This document shows positions 22,688 to 33,620 of a stretch of DNA of 64,000 bases, one piece after another. Position numbers and translations under genes: made by a program. The notes under the pieces are model-generated. The model made no database searches, was not told the origin of the DNA, and saw only the letters and a list, made by a program, of their open reading frames with translations. Location of the stretch: NCBI GenBank assembly GCA_030998015.1, contig JARWMV010000055.1, positions 1-64,000 on the forward strand, written 5' to 3'. Each line of letters starts with the position of its first letter. The first letter of the stretch is position 1. This DNA is from Ceratorhiza oryzae-sativae. Taxonomy: Eukaryota > Basidiomycota > Agaricomycetes > Cantharellales > Ceratobasidiaceae.

Positions 22688-25098
22688 TTATTCAATCATA
22701 TGCAATTCCTCCTCCCTCTCCACACCATCAATCAACTGTTTCCAAGTCTTTCCCTCAGGTACCACATGACCATTGTGGTCAGTATAGCTCAAGTATAAAA
22801 TCTGCTTCCACTCCACCAACTTGGTTTTTATCTCCTCCACCATTTCCCCAATCTCCTTCATTCCAGATAAAACATCTGCAGCATTCTGAGCCAAACGCTT
22901 CTGGAGTTTATACCCATACGCCTCTGGTTGCCCCTCAGTTTGAGCTGTAAAGACCTTTTGATATTTGCACATGATAATTAGGGCTGCCAGGTCAGGTAGA
23001 GGGTAAGGTGATGGCTCCTGGTCAGTGACCATCTTCATGTGAGCAAATAGCAGCATGCAGTGCAAAATCAGCCATGAATGCAGGATAGAGGTATTGGTGA
23101 GTGTTTCACAGTGGAAATGCTCCAGCCTTTGAGCTTGCAAGGTGCACATCATGTTGGTATGTGAATACACATGCCCACCATGGCTCCAGGTGGGCTCCAG
23201 TGTGAGTGCCAAATGGACTGTGTGTGGCCTCATTGCACTGATACACAATCAATGAGCACATCATATTAAAAGCACATAAACATTTACAAAACAGTGCCAG
23301 GAGTGAGGTAGTGAGCCTCCCAATGGTAATGCTCCAGTAGATATTCAATCTCTGAGACATGAGCGCCCCATGGGTCATCTGACCAAGCACCAGTCAGAGA
23401 CAAAGCATCAAGGGCAGGGTCCTTAGGGCCAAGCATAGTCAACCAGAGCTTTGAACCAGAGTCAATCTGAATCCAGGTACAAGCACCAGCAGCATCAACA
23501 TGATTGCGAGTGATGGCTCCTGGCCCAGAAAGAAGGTGCCAGCTGGCAAACTCATGAGGAAATACTTGGAATGCATTCTTCAGGGATGCAGTTGAGTTGA
23601 AAGCAGCTGACTGATTAGAAAATTTGCTATACCCATGCACTATCAGTCATGTGGAGGCATGCTGATGCATGAATCACACACCTAATCACAGAAGGCTGAG
23701 CACATGAGTGCGTCCTGTCATACAGGCTCAAAATATTGAAAGTCCACCCATGATCATTGTACATATGGTCAATGATGGTTGAAATCTTGCCCTGGTGAAG
23801 TACATCTGAATGTTGGCCAGAGAGCATGCTGCTGTATGTCAGATCTGGAGTACATTAGTGTAAGGGATACCAATTACCCAACCATGTGAGAACATACCAT
23901 GCACTTGAACCACTGTTGATGGGTCCATGATGTGTCCAAATCGATACAACCATCTTTCCCAATCCACTGCTTGCAAGCTAGTATCTCATGGGCAGAAGGG
24001 AGAATCAAGATGTTGCATTGACTGAACTCTGCAGCAAGATCAAGGTTGTTGTTGAACACACTTGCTGACTCCAGATATACAGTTCACATGACATGTGAGG
24101 GCAATGGATGACTATCATGCAAGGCTTTGTCCAGCAGAGCAATGAACAGGTCCATGTCAGCAGTCTGTAAGTTCAATTTCAGCCTTCTTAACTATGGTAA
24201 AAGGTATTTGAGCCTACCTGATCAGGGACTTGTGGCACTAGAACCTCCTTAGTCTCAAAATGTCCAACAGATATGCAATGGGGCACCTCAATGGTATGGA
24301 ATGGCTGAGAGAAAAATTAGATCATATTTGCCCATCAGGCCAATTGGCCCACCTTAGGCTCCTCATATATATCTCCAACTTCATCTAGTGTCATGGCCTA
24401 GACCATGAACACAAATTTATTCAAATTTATTATGATTTACTTTATCTCTATTTTTCTCCTTTTTGGACAAGTCCTGTTTATTCAGATATATGTGTAGAAT
24501 TATTGACTGAGTCATGCAACCTTGTTGTTGTCGACCATTGTTGATGTATTCTGGAATATTCTGTCGACATGGCACCACTTCAGTTATCATACAATTCTAT
24601 TAAGCTTCCTATTACATATGTACTGCCTCATCCTTGAATATATAAGGGAGAGTCTGAGAGCCTTAAGCCTCAGAACTCAACCTCCTATCAAAACATCCCT
24701 TCTACCTGTGTGGTCACCAAGCCTATCAGTTCTTGCCCAGACCTCTTTAGGTCAAGCGCACCTCTCATACCCTCCTGCATGTCATTGCACTTGATCCCTT
24801 CACTGCATGTCCCCCTCTAGGCATTGCAGTTAGACCTTTGGCCATTGTAGCCTATAGGTCTGCCATTGCCTCATCAGTGTTTGGCATTGATGTTCAGGTT
24901 GTCGGCTCTGACATCTAGGTCCCACTCATTTGCTGAGAAGTTGCTCAATTCCTCCTCATCTATTGGATGCAGCTTGTCAAGAGTGAACTGGGGTGGTGGG
25001 ATCTTTTTTTCCAAGGTTTTTGGTTGTATATGAGAGCTCAGAGCTTCCTGGTTACAGGTACTCCCTTGAGTTGAAGATTCTGAAGCTTTAGATCCCAT
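22688..25098 (-). pseudogene. JmjC-domain protein gene, one in-frame stop
   Basis: Minus-strand spliced gene. The likely first exon starts with ATG at 25,098 (MGSKASESSTQG). Coding pieces follow near 24,300-24,230, 24,165-23,890, 23,820-23,665, 23,640-23,290 and 23,250-22,688 (end). Conserved parts are NILILPSAHEILACKQWIG, FPHEFASWHLLSGPGA, NHVDAAG (HxD iron ligands), WLTMLGPK and MRPHTVHLALTLEP with the likely third histidine. A coiled C-terminal region follows. These match the JmjC proteins abundant in basidiomycete repeats; members of the superfamily are Fe(II)/2-oxoglutarate oxygenases, often histone demethylases. A TGA near 24,090 interrupts the reading, probably a CGA-to-TGA change. Exon borders are approximate. 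Confidence 0.6.
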
Positions 25099-25099
25099 G

Positions 25100-25730
25100 G
25101 TTAGGTTATCAGTACACCCTTGTTCAAAAGTTTAAATGAATAATCAAAAAGGACAAGTATGAAGAAATTGTCACCTGATGGCTGAGCATTCTCTAACACA
25201 GATGCCCCCCCACCATCAATTCATGCTTTCTTGCCAATCAATCCATCATCTAGGAGTACTGAGTCAGTTTTAGAATGAATCTTGGGAGTGCAAACTTGCC
25301 TGAAGTTGTTTGGGTTGATGATGCAGATTGACTGTGTTAGTGTTTGCCCAATAGTGAGTTAGGACATTCTGGACCTGTAGGTTAGTACATCAGAAATGTT
25401 TTTCAGCCACATACTCCCTCATACCAGGTGTTGTGGAAGGTGATAAACAGATGAGGCCATCAAGATTGGTTCACATTGTGTCATCTATTCACAGCAAAGC
25501 CATTATGTGTTAAACCACAATTAAACAAACTAAATACAAACCTTCAATTGGGGTGTTGGCTTGTGATTCATTCCCTGTCAGTATTCCCAAATAGGTTGTG
25601 TTTGTATCATGATTCAATGGGTGACATTACCTGGTCCACTCATGGGATCAATATCTGGTATCTCACCCAAGGTGTCAGGACCCCCTGTTACTATTCTCTG
25701 GTCTTCCTTAAGTAGTGGCTATGTTGGTTG
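25100..25730. other. Non-coding interior of the candidate transposon
   Basis: No supported gene. CpG-poor sequence upstream of the JmjC gene; its promoter should lie here. Confidence 0.35.
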
Positions 25731-26170
25731 TGTTGTCTATTTCTATCTATTGTGTGTCTCTATTCTACATTATATGGTCAAGGTCCCTGTGGTGGATGAG
25801 ATAAAGCAAGCTGAGGTCCTCCAGCTTGCTCCCTATTTCTTATATACCCCACAAGGTGTGAGTCAGACTTTTCCACAGTCTGCAGTGTTTACAGGTCATG
25901 TGAGTGGCTTGACCATGAGTAAACAGTGTTGAGGCCTCATGTGATGGTCTATAACCCTTATGTAAGATGCTCTTAGGGTTGTTGCAGCTCCAAATCTTAT
26001 AGAGCCATGCAAGGTCCCAGGGTCATGTGATTTAAGCACTGAGGTCACATGATAACTTGCTCCTTGCTCCTCATTACAAGGGAGAGATTTAAGAGGAGTG
26101 ACTTGGTAAGCACTGAGTTAAGCACCAAGGTCATGTGATCTTGTTTACCACCTGTTCACCTTGGGAGGTA
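25730..26170 (-). repeat. Degenerate LTR related to the Rep-carrying gypsy
   Basis: Read on the minus strand this block shares the order of landmarks of the 556-bp LTR at 42,652-43,207: GTGACC..CTTAAC, CTTGCTCC, GGCTCTATAAGATTTGGAGC, TATATAAGAA and CAGCTTGCTTTATC. It is strongly diverged and its ends are not definable. I see no matching internal region beside it, so it is probably an old solo LTR. Confidence 0.5.
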
Positions 26171-26374
26171 ATGCTACTCATAGTAGATTGACTCCCTAGT
26201 TTCATTTTGACTGCTGAGTAGGTCATAACACAAAGCCTCCAGAATTGCATGAGCAACAACAGATGAGGGGGAAAGGAACTTGGTACCCCCAGAGGGCTCA
26301 AAGAGAAGCAGGAAGGCCAGAAAGTGCTTTGAGATTTGAGTTTGGGTATGAAAATCATCACCAAGAGCAGACAT
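26131..26374 (-). pseudogene. Unidentified coding relic
   Basis: A minus-strand frame (MSALGDDFHTQTQISKHF and on) ends in the degenerate LTR and begins next to the later LTR insertion at 26,395. It is protein-like in composition but not recognised. Confidence 0.25.
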
Positions 26375-26394
26375 GGCAGTAGCAGTTGAAAATC

Positions 26395-27688
26395 TGTTAT
26401 GGGTCAGGGTACACTTGAATATCTAGAGCTTAAGCAAATGTAGATATGTTAGTATACTCAATACTTCTGAGACTAGAGTAAGAAGGCTCAAAGTAGTTGC
26501 AATGTGATCAAGTAACACTCAAGGTAGTCTTAATCTTTCACAGTGTAAACTGACTAATTTATAGGTATAAAGAGCAAGACTACTATGGTCAGGTTCCCTT
26601 AGATATCTTAAATGTAGTTCAGCCTTAGTCGCTTGGACTAACTGATACTAATCTTAATACTAGACTTAAGCGATAGCTTATAGGATAGATGGTGGGCTGC
26701 CTAATGTGTGTACTTCCTCAGCTACAGGTACTTAGATTTCCTCTAATAGCTGGTACTTAATGTCACACTCAATCAGGCAATATTGTATCCTTATATATCT
26801 CTGTATATAAGATACAATGACTCAGACAGTATATAACTAATATGGTACTTTATTCCTCTGTACTAGTTATATAAGAAATCACACACAGACAAGAGAAAAT
26901 AGAAAGAGAAAATAAATCAATAACCAGTCTGGGTTGAGTAAGAGTGGGTGGTCTGGAAGGGCCTCAGAGGAGGTCCTTTTATATGCTGGGGAGGGCATTC
27001 CAGAGCCAAATAGATGCGTGCATGCCAGTGTGATCATCAAAAGAGGGTACTGCTATACTTGGGGTACACCCTAGCCCAGTATAGGATAAGAGAGTAAAGA
27101 CAGGGTGTGGATTGAAGGCATTGATGCATCTGAGACCTGCTATTGGCTTGTAGATCATATTATCATAGTATATACATGTAATGAATGGAGGATACATCTC
27201 AGTGAGTCATAAAGTGAGTCAGAGAAGCTCCTGGATCAATTAGGAAGGCTCTCCTGGCTCACTGGAGTCATTAGATCTTGATTGATGGTCCAGTAAGATT
27301 ATAATGATCTTTGGACCATTCCGGCACAAGGATCCAGTGGATTGCAAGAATCTTCGGGCAGCAGATACCACCAAATATTAATGATCGATAGAGCATAAGA
27401 TCACTTTGATAGCGTAAGCGGTTGCCAAGATATGAGCGGTGCAATGTTGTAACCAATATCTCTTGATAAGAGGAAATATCACAACCTCTGTATCTCTCTG
27501 AGATCTTATCGTAAAAACTTAATAAAATATGAATTGGAAAGCGGAGAATTTTTAATATTTAATAGAACACAAAATAGTACAATTTGGAGTGCATACAAAT
27601 TCAAGTATTTCACAATTTAATTACAGAGGCATTGTTTGAGGTTAACAGAGCAGACTAAAATAATAGAAAATGTTAGTAATCCATAAAA
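26395..27688 (+). repeat. 1.3-kb solo LTR, copy A
   Basis: Starts TGTTATGGGTCAGGGTACAC and ends near CCATAAAA. Flanked on both sides by AAATC, a perfect 5-bp target duplication. Homologous over its length to 61,027-62,339 and, inverted, to 31,503-33,137. No gag or pol lies beside it, so it is a solo LTR from recombination. Many CpG sites of copy C read TG or CA here (for example GGCACAAGG against GGCGCGAGG). Confidence 0.8.
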
Positions 27689-27869
27689 AAATCTGTGGCA
27701 TTGAATTTTATAAAGAATGAGTTACAAAATCATGGGGTGTGAACTAAATGCTGGTAAAAGCATTCCACTCAGCATTACTCTTCTGAGTGGTTTCAAAGCT
27801 TTATTCAAAAGGATAATTTCATGTACAATGATTCACACCTGTTTTAAAATGCTCAACAACACATTCTTG

Positions 27870-28170
27870 AGGATGTGGATGAGAACATAAATGAGTATGT
27901 TTAGGAATATATTTGTGAGTACCCTATGAGTACATTAATCAGTATATTAATGGCTAATTCATGGGTACTCTCATGAGTATATCCATCAGTACATTCATGA
28001 GTACACCCATGAGTACATTCATGAGTATGTTCATGAGTACATTCATGGGTATGTTCATGAGTACACTCATAAGTACATTCATGAGCACATTCATGAGTAC
28101 ATTCATGAGTACACTCATTAGTACATTCATGAGTACATTTATGAGTACATTCATGAGTACCTCTACACCA
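27870..28170 (-). repeat. 12-bp tandem array, right (mirror orientation)
   Basis: The same TACTCATG-type 12-mer as at 21,790-22,600, but on the other strand (reads TTCATGAGTACA on plus). Shorter array. Open frames on both strands are artefacts. Confidence 0.8.
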
Positions 28171-28192
28171 ATTCAAAAACCTCCATACAATG

Positions 28193-28274
28193 AATTGATG
28201 CATCTGAGATGGGTGATCTTGCATGAGTACTCCCAAAAGGATCTAAGATGGATGAGTAAACATACATGTTACTG
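28193..28274 (-). repeat. Right terminal inverted repeat of the candidate transposon
   Basis: The reverse complement starts CAGTAACATGTATGT and contains CATCTTAGATCC, CATGCAAGATCACCC and CAGATGCATC, paralleling 21,655-21,737. Confidence 0.65.
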
Positions 28275-28299
28275 AAGTGGCTTGTTCAGTCGCTGTCAG

Positions 28300-28840
28300 C
28301 TAACACATAACACTCCTGGACAACTTTGTAGATGCCCATCCATTTGTTTGGCTGTGCATATGAGGTAGCATGGAATATTTGGACTAGAATAAGGGTGTTG
28401 GCAATGTCATAGTAGGGTGGAAGCTTGAAAACAAGCCAAACACAGCCAATGCAGTGTGCTGTAGGTGGGTTTGATTACAAAATACAATAAGTGACAGGTA
28501 GAAATTTATAAAGAATACATTGCCTACATGAAATACCATACAACAGCACTGCCAGCTGATGGCTTGTGGACACTCCCCCTCTGTGGATGAGCACTGTGTT
28601 GAACTTAGATGTTTTAGGACCACTTGGATGGATTGGCAAGGCATGAACTTGATCAACAAGGTTGTTTGCAAAAGCATCACTGATAATTTGAGTTGCCTTT
28701 GGAAACACTTGAAGATAACTATTAATGCCTATTGTGAGATCTTGCTGGTGAAATTTTCAAAAGTATTCTGTAATGCAGTACTCAAACCAGTTGATAGAGT
28801 ACACTTCAGAGAGCAAAGAGACTGGCACTGGAGGTAATGG
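28300..28840 (-). pseudogene. Possible transposase C-terminal relic
   Basis: Minus-strand segments VFPKATQIISDAFANNLVDQV and, after a gap, LVFKLPPYYDIANTLILVQIFH followed by WMGIYKV and a stop near 28,303. The LxFKLP...WMGIYKV pattern recalls the C terminus of Plavaka/KDZ-type basidiomycete transposases, but the match is from memory and weak. It lies directly outside the candidate transposon end. Confidence 0.3.
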
Positions 28841-30405
28841 ACTCTTTTTGGCAAGTTTCTAACCTGAAGCACTACAAAGAAATAGTATTGGGCAGAAAAC
28901 TTCAATAGACTACATCAGCAAAAAGCACCCTGGACAGAAAGAACTTTAAAGCAATCCTGATAAGGGGGTATTGACTAGTGGACTTTAGATCTACCCTGTC
29001 AAGAGCTGCCCTCAATTCCTCCCCTTCTTCTCTTCTCTGCCAGACCTTGCCCCAGACCCCAGCCTTTGCTGTGCCCATGTCATAACCTCTGAAAGTGGTT
29101 CTCAGACTTTGCTTTACAAGTGGCTAGTGCCTCTGATGGGTCTGGACTATGTCCTGACAACTGCTGATGTGTGGCTCATCTTGGCTTGATGTCTTTCCTG
29201 TGTCTACCATCTTGTGGCTTGATGCCATATGCACTTATGTGCTCATGGCTGATGGACACCCATTGCTGAGTAAGCAAATGTGGGCAGTGGCTAAGTCAGG
29301 TGCTTAGTGCTGGGGCTTGCAACATGGTCTTGACTCAAGACCCTTCTAGCTGTTACTTAAGCTAATAAAAAGTCAGCTAGGGACTGTTCTTCACTCTGGA
29401 TGCTTTAGAGGGGAATTGACAAGGTAGAGCAAGCTGGGGTAGACTGGCTTGCTCTCCTTACCTTTATACTATTCTAACCAAGGGAGTGACTAAGTGTACA
29501 TGCAGGATGAGTAAGAATGAATGGCAGTGATCAGTCAGCCAGTTACTAATAATAGTATATCCATCAGTCAGCAAGTAACTAATAATAGTAGCATGAGTAA
29601 GGTGAATGGCAGTGATCAGTAAGCAGACAACTAATAATAGGACAAGGCTCAGTAAGCAGGTGGAGGTGCTTACTCATGAAAGGAAGGTGGTCAAGCCATG
29701 AGACCAATGTGGCAGACAAAGGAAAGAAAAATGATGGTTAGCCACAAGACCTTGATTGTGGCTTATGACAGCCCAGCTGGACCTTGGTCTATTCTTAGGA
29801 CCAGCTCCACCCCAGGCCACCCTCTTGCAGCCTAACCACACAGGCTCCAGGCAGTGCTTGGCTGTACTTTACAACTTCCTTTCTGCCTTTCCTCCCTTCC
29901 CATCACCTTGAATATGTATTGCTGTGCTTGGCTGTGTGTAACCAGTGTACAGTCTCATATGTAGCTACAGTATAAATACTGCTGAGACCAAGCCAGTGAA
30001 CACCAGCTTGCTCTCAAACTTGTTGACATCTGTTCTACTCCTGGGTCTCATCTCTGAGTCTCTTGTGACCACCATCCATAGAGACTGCTTAAGCCAGCCT
30101 TAGCACATCTAGCCACCCACCTACTGAGGCAGTGCAAACCCCTGCATCTAGCCACAAGTCACTAAGCTGCATGCTTGAGTGACATATACATCTTTCCTGC
30201 TTCAAGACCCACCTAGTAATACCTAAGTGGTGTGACAACCCTATTCAGGGAATCACACATGAGCCCTGCCTTAACCAGAGGCCTTAGCAGACAACTGGGC
30301 AACACCAAGTGGTGAACCCAAGCCAGTGATGAGGACTATAAGCAGAGGTACTATCCTCATTAACCTGTACTTCAATAGTACACATCTGGGCCTAGAGACC
30401 AGGTC
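28841..30405. other. Non-coding, probable decayed LTR and leader of a gypsy
   Basis: No frame of note. 29,480-29,640 holds a local duplication (GAATGGCAGTGATCAGT and ACTAATAATAG, two to three copies each). A TATA-like CAGTATAAATACTG at about 29,965 and CAAGTGGTGAACCCAAGCC near 30,307 resemble an LTR promoter and leader. LTR ends could not be fixed. Confidence 0.35.
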
Positions 30406-31491
30406 ATGACAATCTTCCCTCTAGCCCCAGTGGAAGATTGGGTACTGAAGAAATATCTTGAGCAGGAACTAAGAGATGAGAAAATCAGGCCAAGCAACTC
30501 CCCAGTAGCCTCTCCCTGCTTCTATGTCAAACAGGCAGACAGATCCCTACACCTGGTGGTGGATTACCAGAAAATCAATGCCATAATCATCAAAGATACA
30601 TACCCTCTACCCCTCCAATCTGACCTCATTGATAATATCAAAGGAGCCAGATATTCACCAAACTAGACCTCAGATGGGGATTTAACAATATCCAGGTGAA
30701 GGAAGAAGATTGATGGAAAATCTCTTTCATCACCAAATATGGAACATACAAATACAAAGTCATGCTGTTTGGACCTCTAAACACCCTTCATGTCTTACCT
30801 GATTTGTCAAAAAGATCCTGGGACAATACAAGGGCCAATTTGTGGTATCCTACATGGACAACATTCTGATCTACTCCCACAATGAAGCTACCATGAAGAA
30901 CATATCTGAGAGGTTGTACAAGTCCTGATGGACAACAACATCTTCTACAAACTCAGCAAATGCACCTTTTTGGCAAAAGAAGTCACCTACATAGGAATGG
31001 TAGCAACCCCAGAAGGGCTCTCTATTAAGGAGGATAAGATCAAGGCTATCAAGGAATTGCCTAGGCCCAAAATAGCAAAAGAGGCCCTTTCCCTTGTTGC
31101 ATTTGTCAACTTCCTAAGAAGATTTGTGACCCACTTTAGCCATATTGCAAAGCCCTTGAACAACCTACAAAAGAAGGATGCCAAATGGGAATGGACAGAA
31201 CAACAGGAGGAGGCCTTCCAAAGTCTCAAGCAGGCCATCACAAAAGCACTGGTCCTCATACACCCAGACCCGAACAAGCAATACATATTTGACACAGATG
31301 CCTCAGGAGTAGCCATGGGAGCCATATTGAGTCAGAAACATGAGGACGGGTACCTGCACCCCATTGCATACATGTCCAAAAACTTCAATGAGGAAGAATC
31401 CAAGTATGACACTGCCAACAAAGAACTCCTTGCAGTAGTCACAGCCCTCAAACGCCAGCACATATACCTGGAGGGGTGGAAATCCCAATAA
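30406..31491 (+). pseudogene. Gypsy reverse transcriptase / RNase H, decayed
   Basis: Ty3/gypsy pol fragment. The frame at 30,406-30,666 gives LEQELRDEKIRPSNSPVASP and VVDYQKINAI (RT fingers). A shifted, stop-containing stretch covers LDLRWGFNNIQ and the palm. 30,928-31,491 gives the thumb and RNase H (FDTDASGVAMGAILSQ, YMSKNFNEEESKYDTANKELLAVVTAL). Gag, protease and integrase are missing, and the frame stops where the next LTR begins at 31,503. Closest within the window to the outer gypsy at 45,852-46,659. Confidence 0.8.
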
Positions 31492-31502
31492 AGGTCATCC
31501 CC

Positions 31503-33137
31503 TGTTATGTATTACTAACATTTTCTATTATTGTAGTCTGCTCTGCCAACCTCAAGCAATGCATCTGTAATTTTCTTGAAATTGAATGAATTTGTATGTG
31601 TCTGAATTTGTACTGTTTGTGTTCCATTAAATAGTACAAAATCTCTTCTTTCCAACGCATATTCTATCGTGATTCTATCTTAAGAACTCAGAGAGATATA
31701 GAGGTTGTGATACTTCCTCTTATCAGGAAATATTGATTACAACATCGTGCTGCTCATATCTCGGCAACTGCTTATGCTATCAAAGTGATCTTACACTCTA
31801 TCAATAGCTAATATTTGGCAGCATCTGCTGCCTGAAGATCCTTGCAATCCACCAGATCCTCACACCAGAATGGCCCAGAGATCATTTGGATCTTACTGGA
31901 CCATCAATCAAGATCTAATGACTCCAGTGAGTCAGCAGAGCCTTCCAGATTGATCCAGAAGCTTCTCTGACTCACTTTATGACTCACTGAGATGTATCCT
32001 CCATTCATTACATGTATATACTATGATAATATGATCTACAAGCCAATAGCAGGTCTCAGATGCATCAGTGCCTTTGATCCATGCCCTGTCTTTACTCTCT
32101 TATCCTATACTGGGCTAGGGTACCCTAAGTATAGCAGTACCCTCTTTTGATGATTACACTGGCATGCATGTATCTATTTGGCTCTGGAATACCCTCAGGG
32201 TATAAAAGGACCTCCTCTGAGGCCCTTCCAGATCACCACTCCTACTTACCATCCAGACTAGTTAGTGGCTTCTTTTCTCTTTCTATTTCTCTTGTCTGCA
32301 TGTGATCTCTTATATAACTAGTACCAAGGAATAAAGTACCATACTAGTTATATACTGTCTGATTCATTGTATCTTATATACAGAGATATATAAGCATACA
32401 AGATTGCCTGATTGCTTAGCAAAAACCTGTGGGGGTAATGGTGTGTAAATAGGCATAAGGAGGGATAATGAAAACAGGGGTGTAGTAATGGTGTCATTAT
32501 GCCAAATTACACTGGTGTAGAGGTGCTGTGCAGAAATTCCTGCATGCTGGCATCAAGGGTAACTGTATTGTAGAAGCACCAGTTGGTAAGCTGATGCAAT
32601 TGAGTAACCCTTGATGCCAGTATGCAGGAATTCCTGCACAGCACCTCTACACTGGTGTAATGGGATAATGACAGCTAATTATGAATCATTTTATGGAATT
32701 ACACCATTACTACACTGCCCTGTTTCATTACACCTCAAGCTTTTCCTGAGTGAGTATGATATTAAGTACCAGCTATTAGAGGAGATTTAAGGACCTCTAG
32801 CTGAGGAAGTACACACATTAGGCAGCCCTGCATCTATCCAATAAGCTATTGCTTAAGCCTAGTATTAAGATTAGTATCAGTTAGTCCAAGTGACTAGGGC
32901 TGAACTACTTTAAGATATCTAAGGGAACCTGACCATAGTAGTCTTGCTCTTTATACCTATAAATTAGTCAGTTTACACTGTGAAAGATTAAGACTACCTT
33001 GAGTGTTACTTGATTGCATTGCAACTACTTTGAGCCTTCTTACTCTAGTGTAAAACATATTGAGTATGATTAGTGTATACTAACATATCTGCTTTTTCTC
33101 AAGCTCTGGATGTTCAAGTGTACATTGACCTGTAACA
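31503..33137 (-). repeat. 1.3-kb LTR, copy B, with an inserted MITE
   Basis: Inverted relative to copies A and C. Begins TGTTATGTATTACTAAC and ends GACCTGTAACA. Without the 336-bp insertion at 32,415-32,750 it is 1,299 bp, in line with the other copies (1,294 and 1,313). The flanks differ (TCCCC and CCAGC), so it is not a simple solo LTR with its target duplication; rearrangement with a neighbour is likely. Confidence 0.75.
32415..32750. mobile_element. 336-bp foldback MITE inside LTR copy B
   Basis: Absent from LTR copies A and C, so its borders are set by comparison. Its ends are imperfect inverted repeats (CTTAGCAAAAACCTGTGGGG and, on the other strand, CTCAGGAAAAGCTTGAGG). The middle has a long near-perfect hairpin (arms about 32,508-32,562 and 32,605-32,660 containing GAGGTGCTGTGCAG). 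No coding capacity. Confidence 0.75.
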
Positions 33138-33246
33138 CCAGCACTGTCAGTGGCAACAAGTCAAGTGGCAGTGTGGATGCCTTAGATCATAGGGGCAGAG
33201 CCCATGAACAACTTGGCAACAACAACAATGGAGGTAAGGGCAAGGG
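33138..33246. other. Remnant flank of an interrupted sequence
   Basis: A short coding-like tract (Asn/Gly/Lys-rich in the plus frame) lies between LTR copy B and the minus-strand gypsy. It ends in the target duplication AAGGG at 33,242-33,246. Confidence 0.3.
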
Positions 33247-33620
33247 TGTTGACAATGACAAGTCAGGCAATGAGGAAAACAGTAAGAAAGAAAGAACTTG
33301 TATTCGACGAGAGGTCAAGTTCTTGAGGAGTCCTCTGCGAACTTGACCCAGTTTATATACATGATATGAGCCACATCATAACAAACAAGTCTGTACAGTG
33401 AGTCATGACCGATAAGAGATAGAAGCGATAGAAGTGGCTGTGGAACTGTGGAATTTCACATCAGAGTTGAAATACATCTCGGTTATCAGTCCAGAACATC
33501 CCCTGAATCACATGACACAGATATACCAAAAAAGGCAAGTATGTTTTTGAAAGGATCTCATAAAATGTAATAAATCAAGAAAATATTATAGAGTGGATAT
33601 ATGCGTGTCAGCTTGTGACA
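33247..33620 (-). repeat. 3' LTR of the minus-strand gypsy
   Basis: 374 bp. The minus-strand reading starts TGTCACAAGC and ends near the target duplication at 33,242-33,246. The polypurine tract (GGGGGGAAG on minus) abuts it at 33,621. Confidence 0.88.

Larger units (their letters stand above)
21655..28274. mobile_element. Candidate DNA transposon carrying a JmjC gene
   Basis: The left end (21,655-21,737) and right end (28,193-28,274, reverse complement) match over about 80 bp at roughly 80% identity, and both start CAGTA. Inside each end, in mirror orientation, lies an array of a 12-bp unit of the form TACTCATGRNNN. Terminal inverted repeats plus subterminal motif arrays are the layout of CACTA/EnSpm-type and related fungal transposons. 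The interior holds a spliced JmjC gene and a later 1.3-kb LTR insertion (26,395-27,688). No transposase was recognised inside, and no clear target duplication was seen, so the unit is inferred to be non-autonomous or incomplete. Confidence 0.5.

Noticed and set aside
27901..28275. Repetitive frames on both strands (Met-Ser-Thr-Phe and Cys-Thr-His type)
   Set aside because: Same 12-bp array in mirror orientation, not coding.
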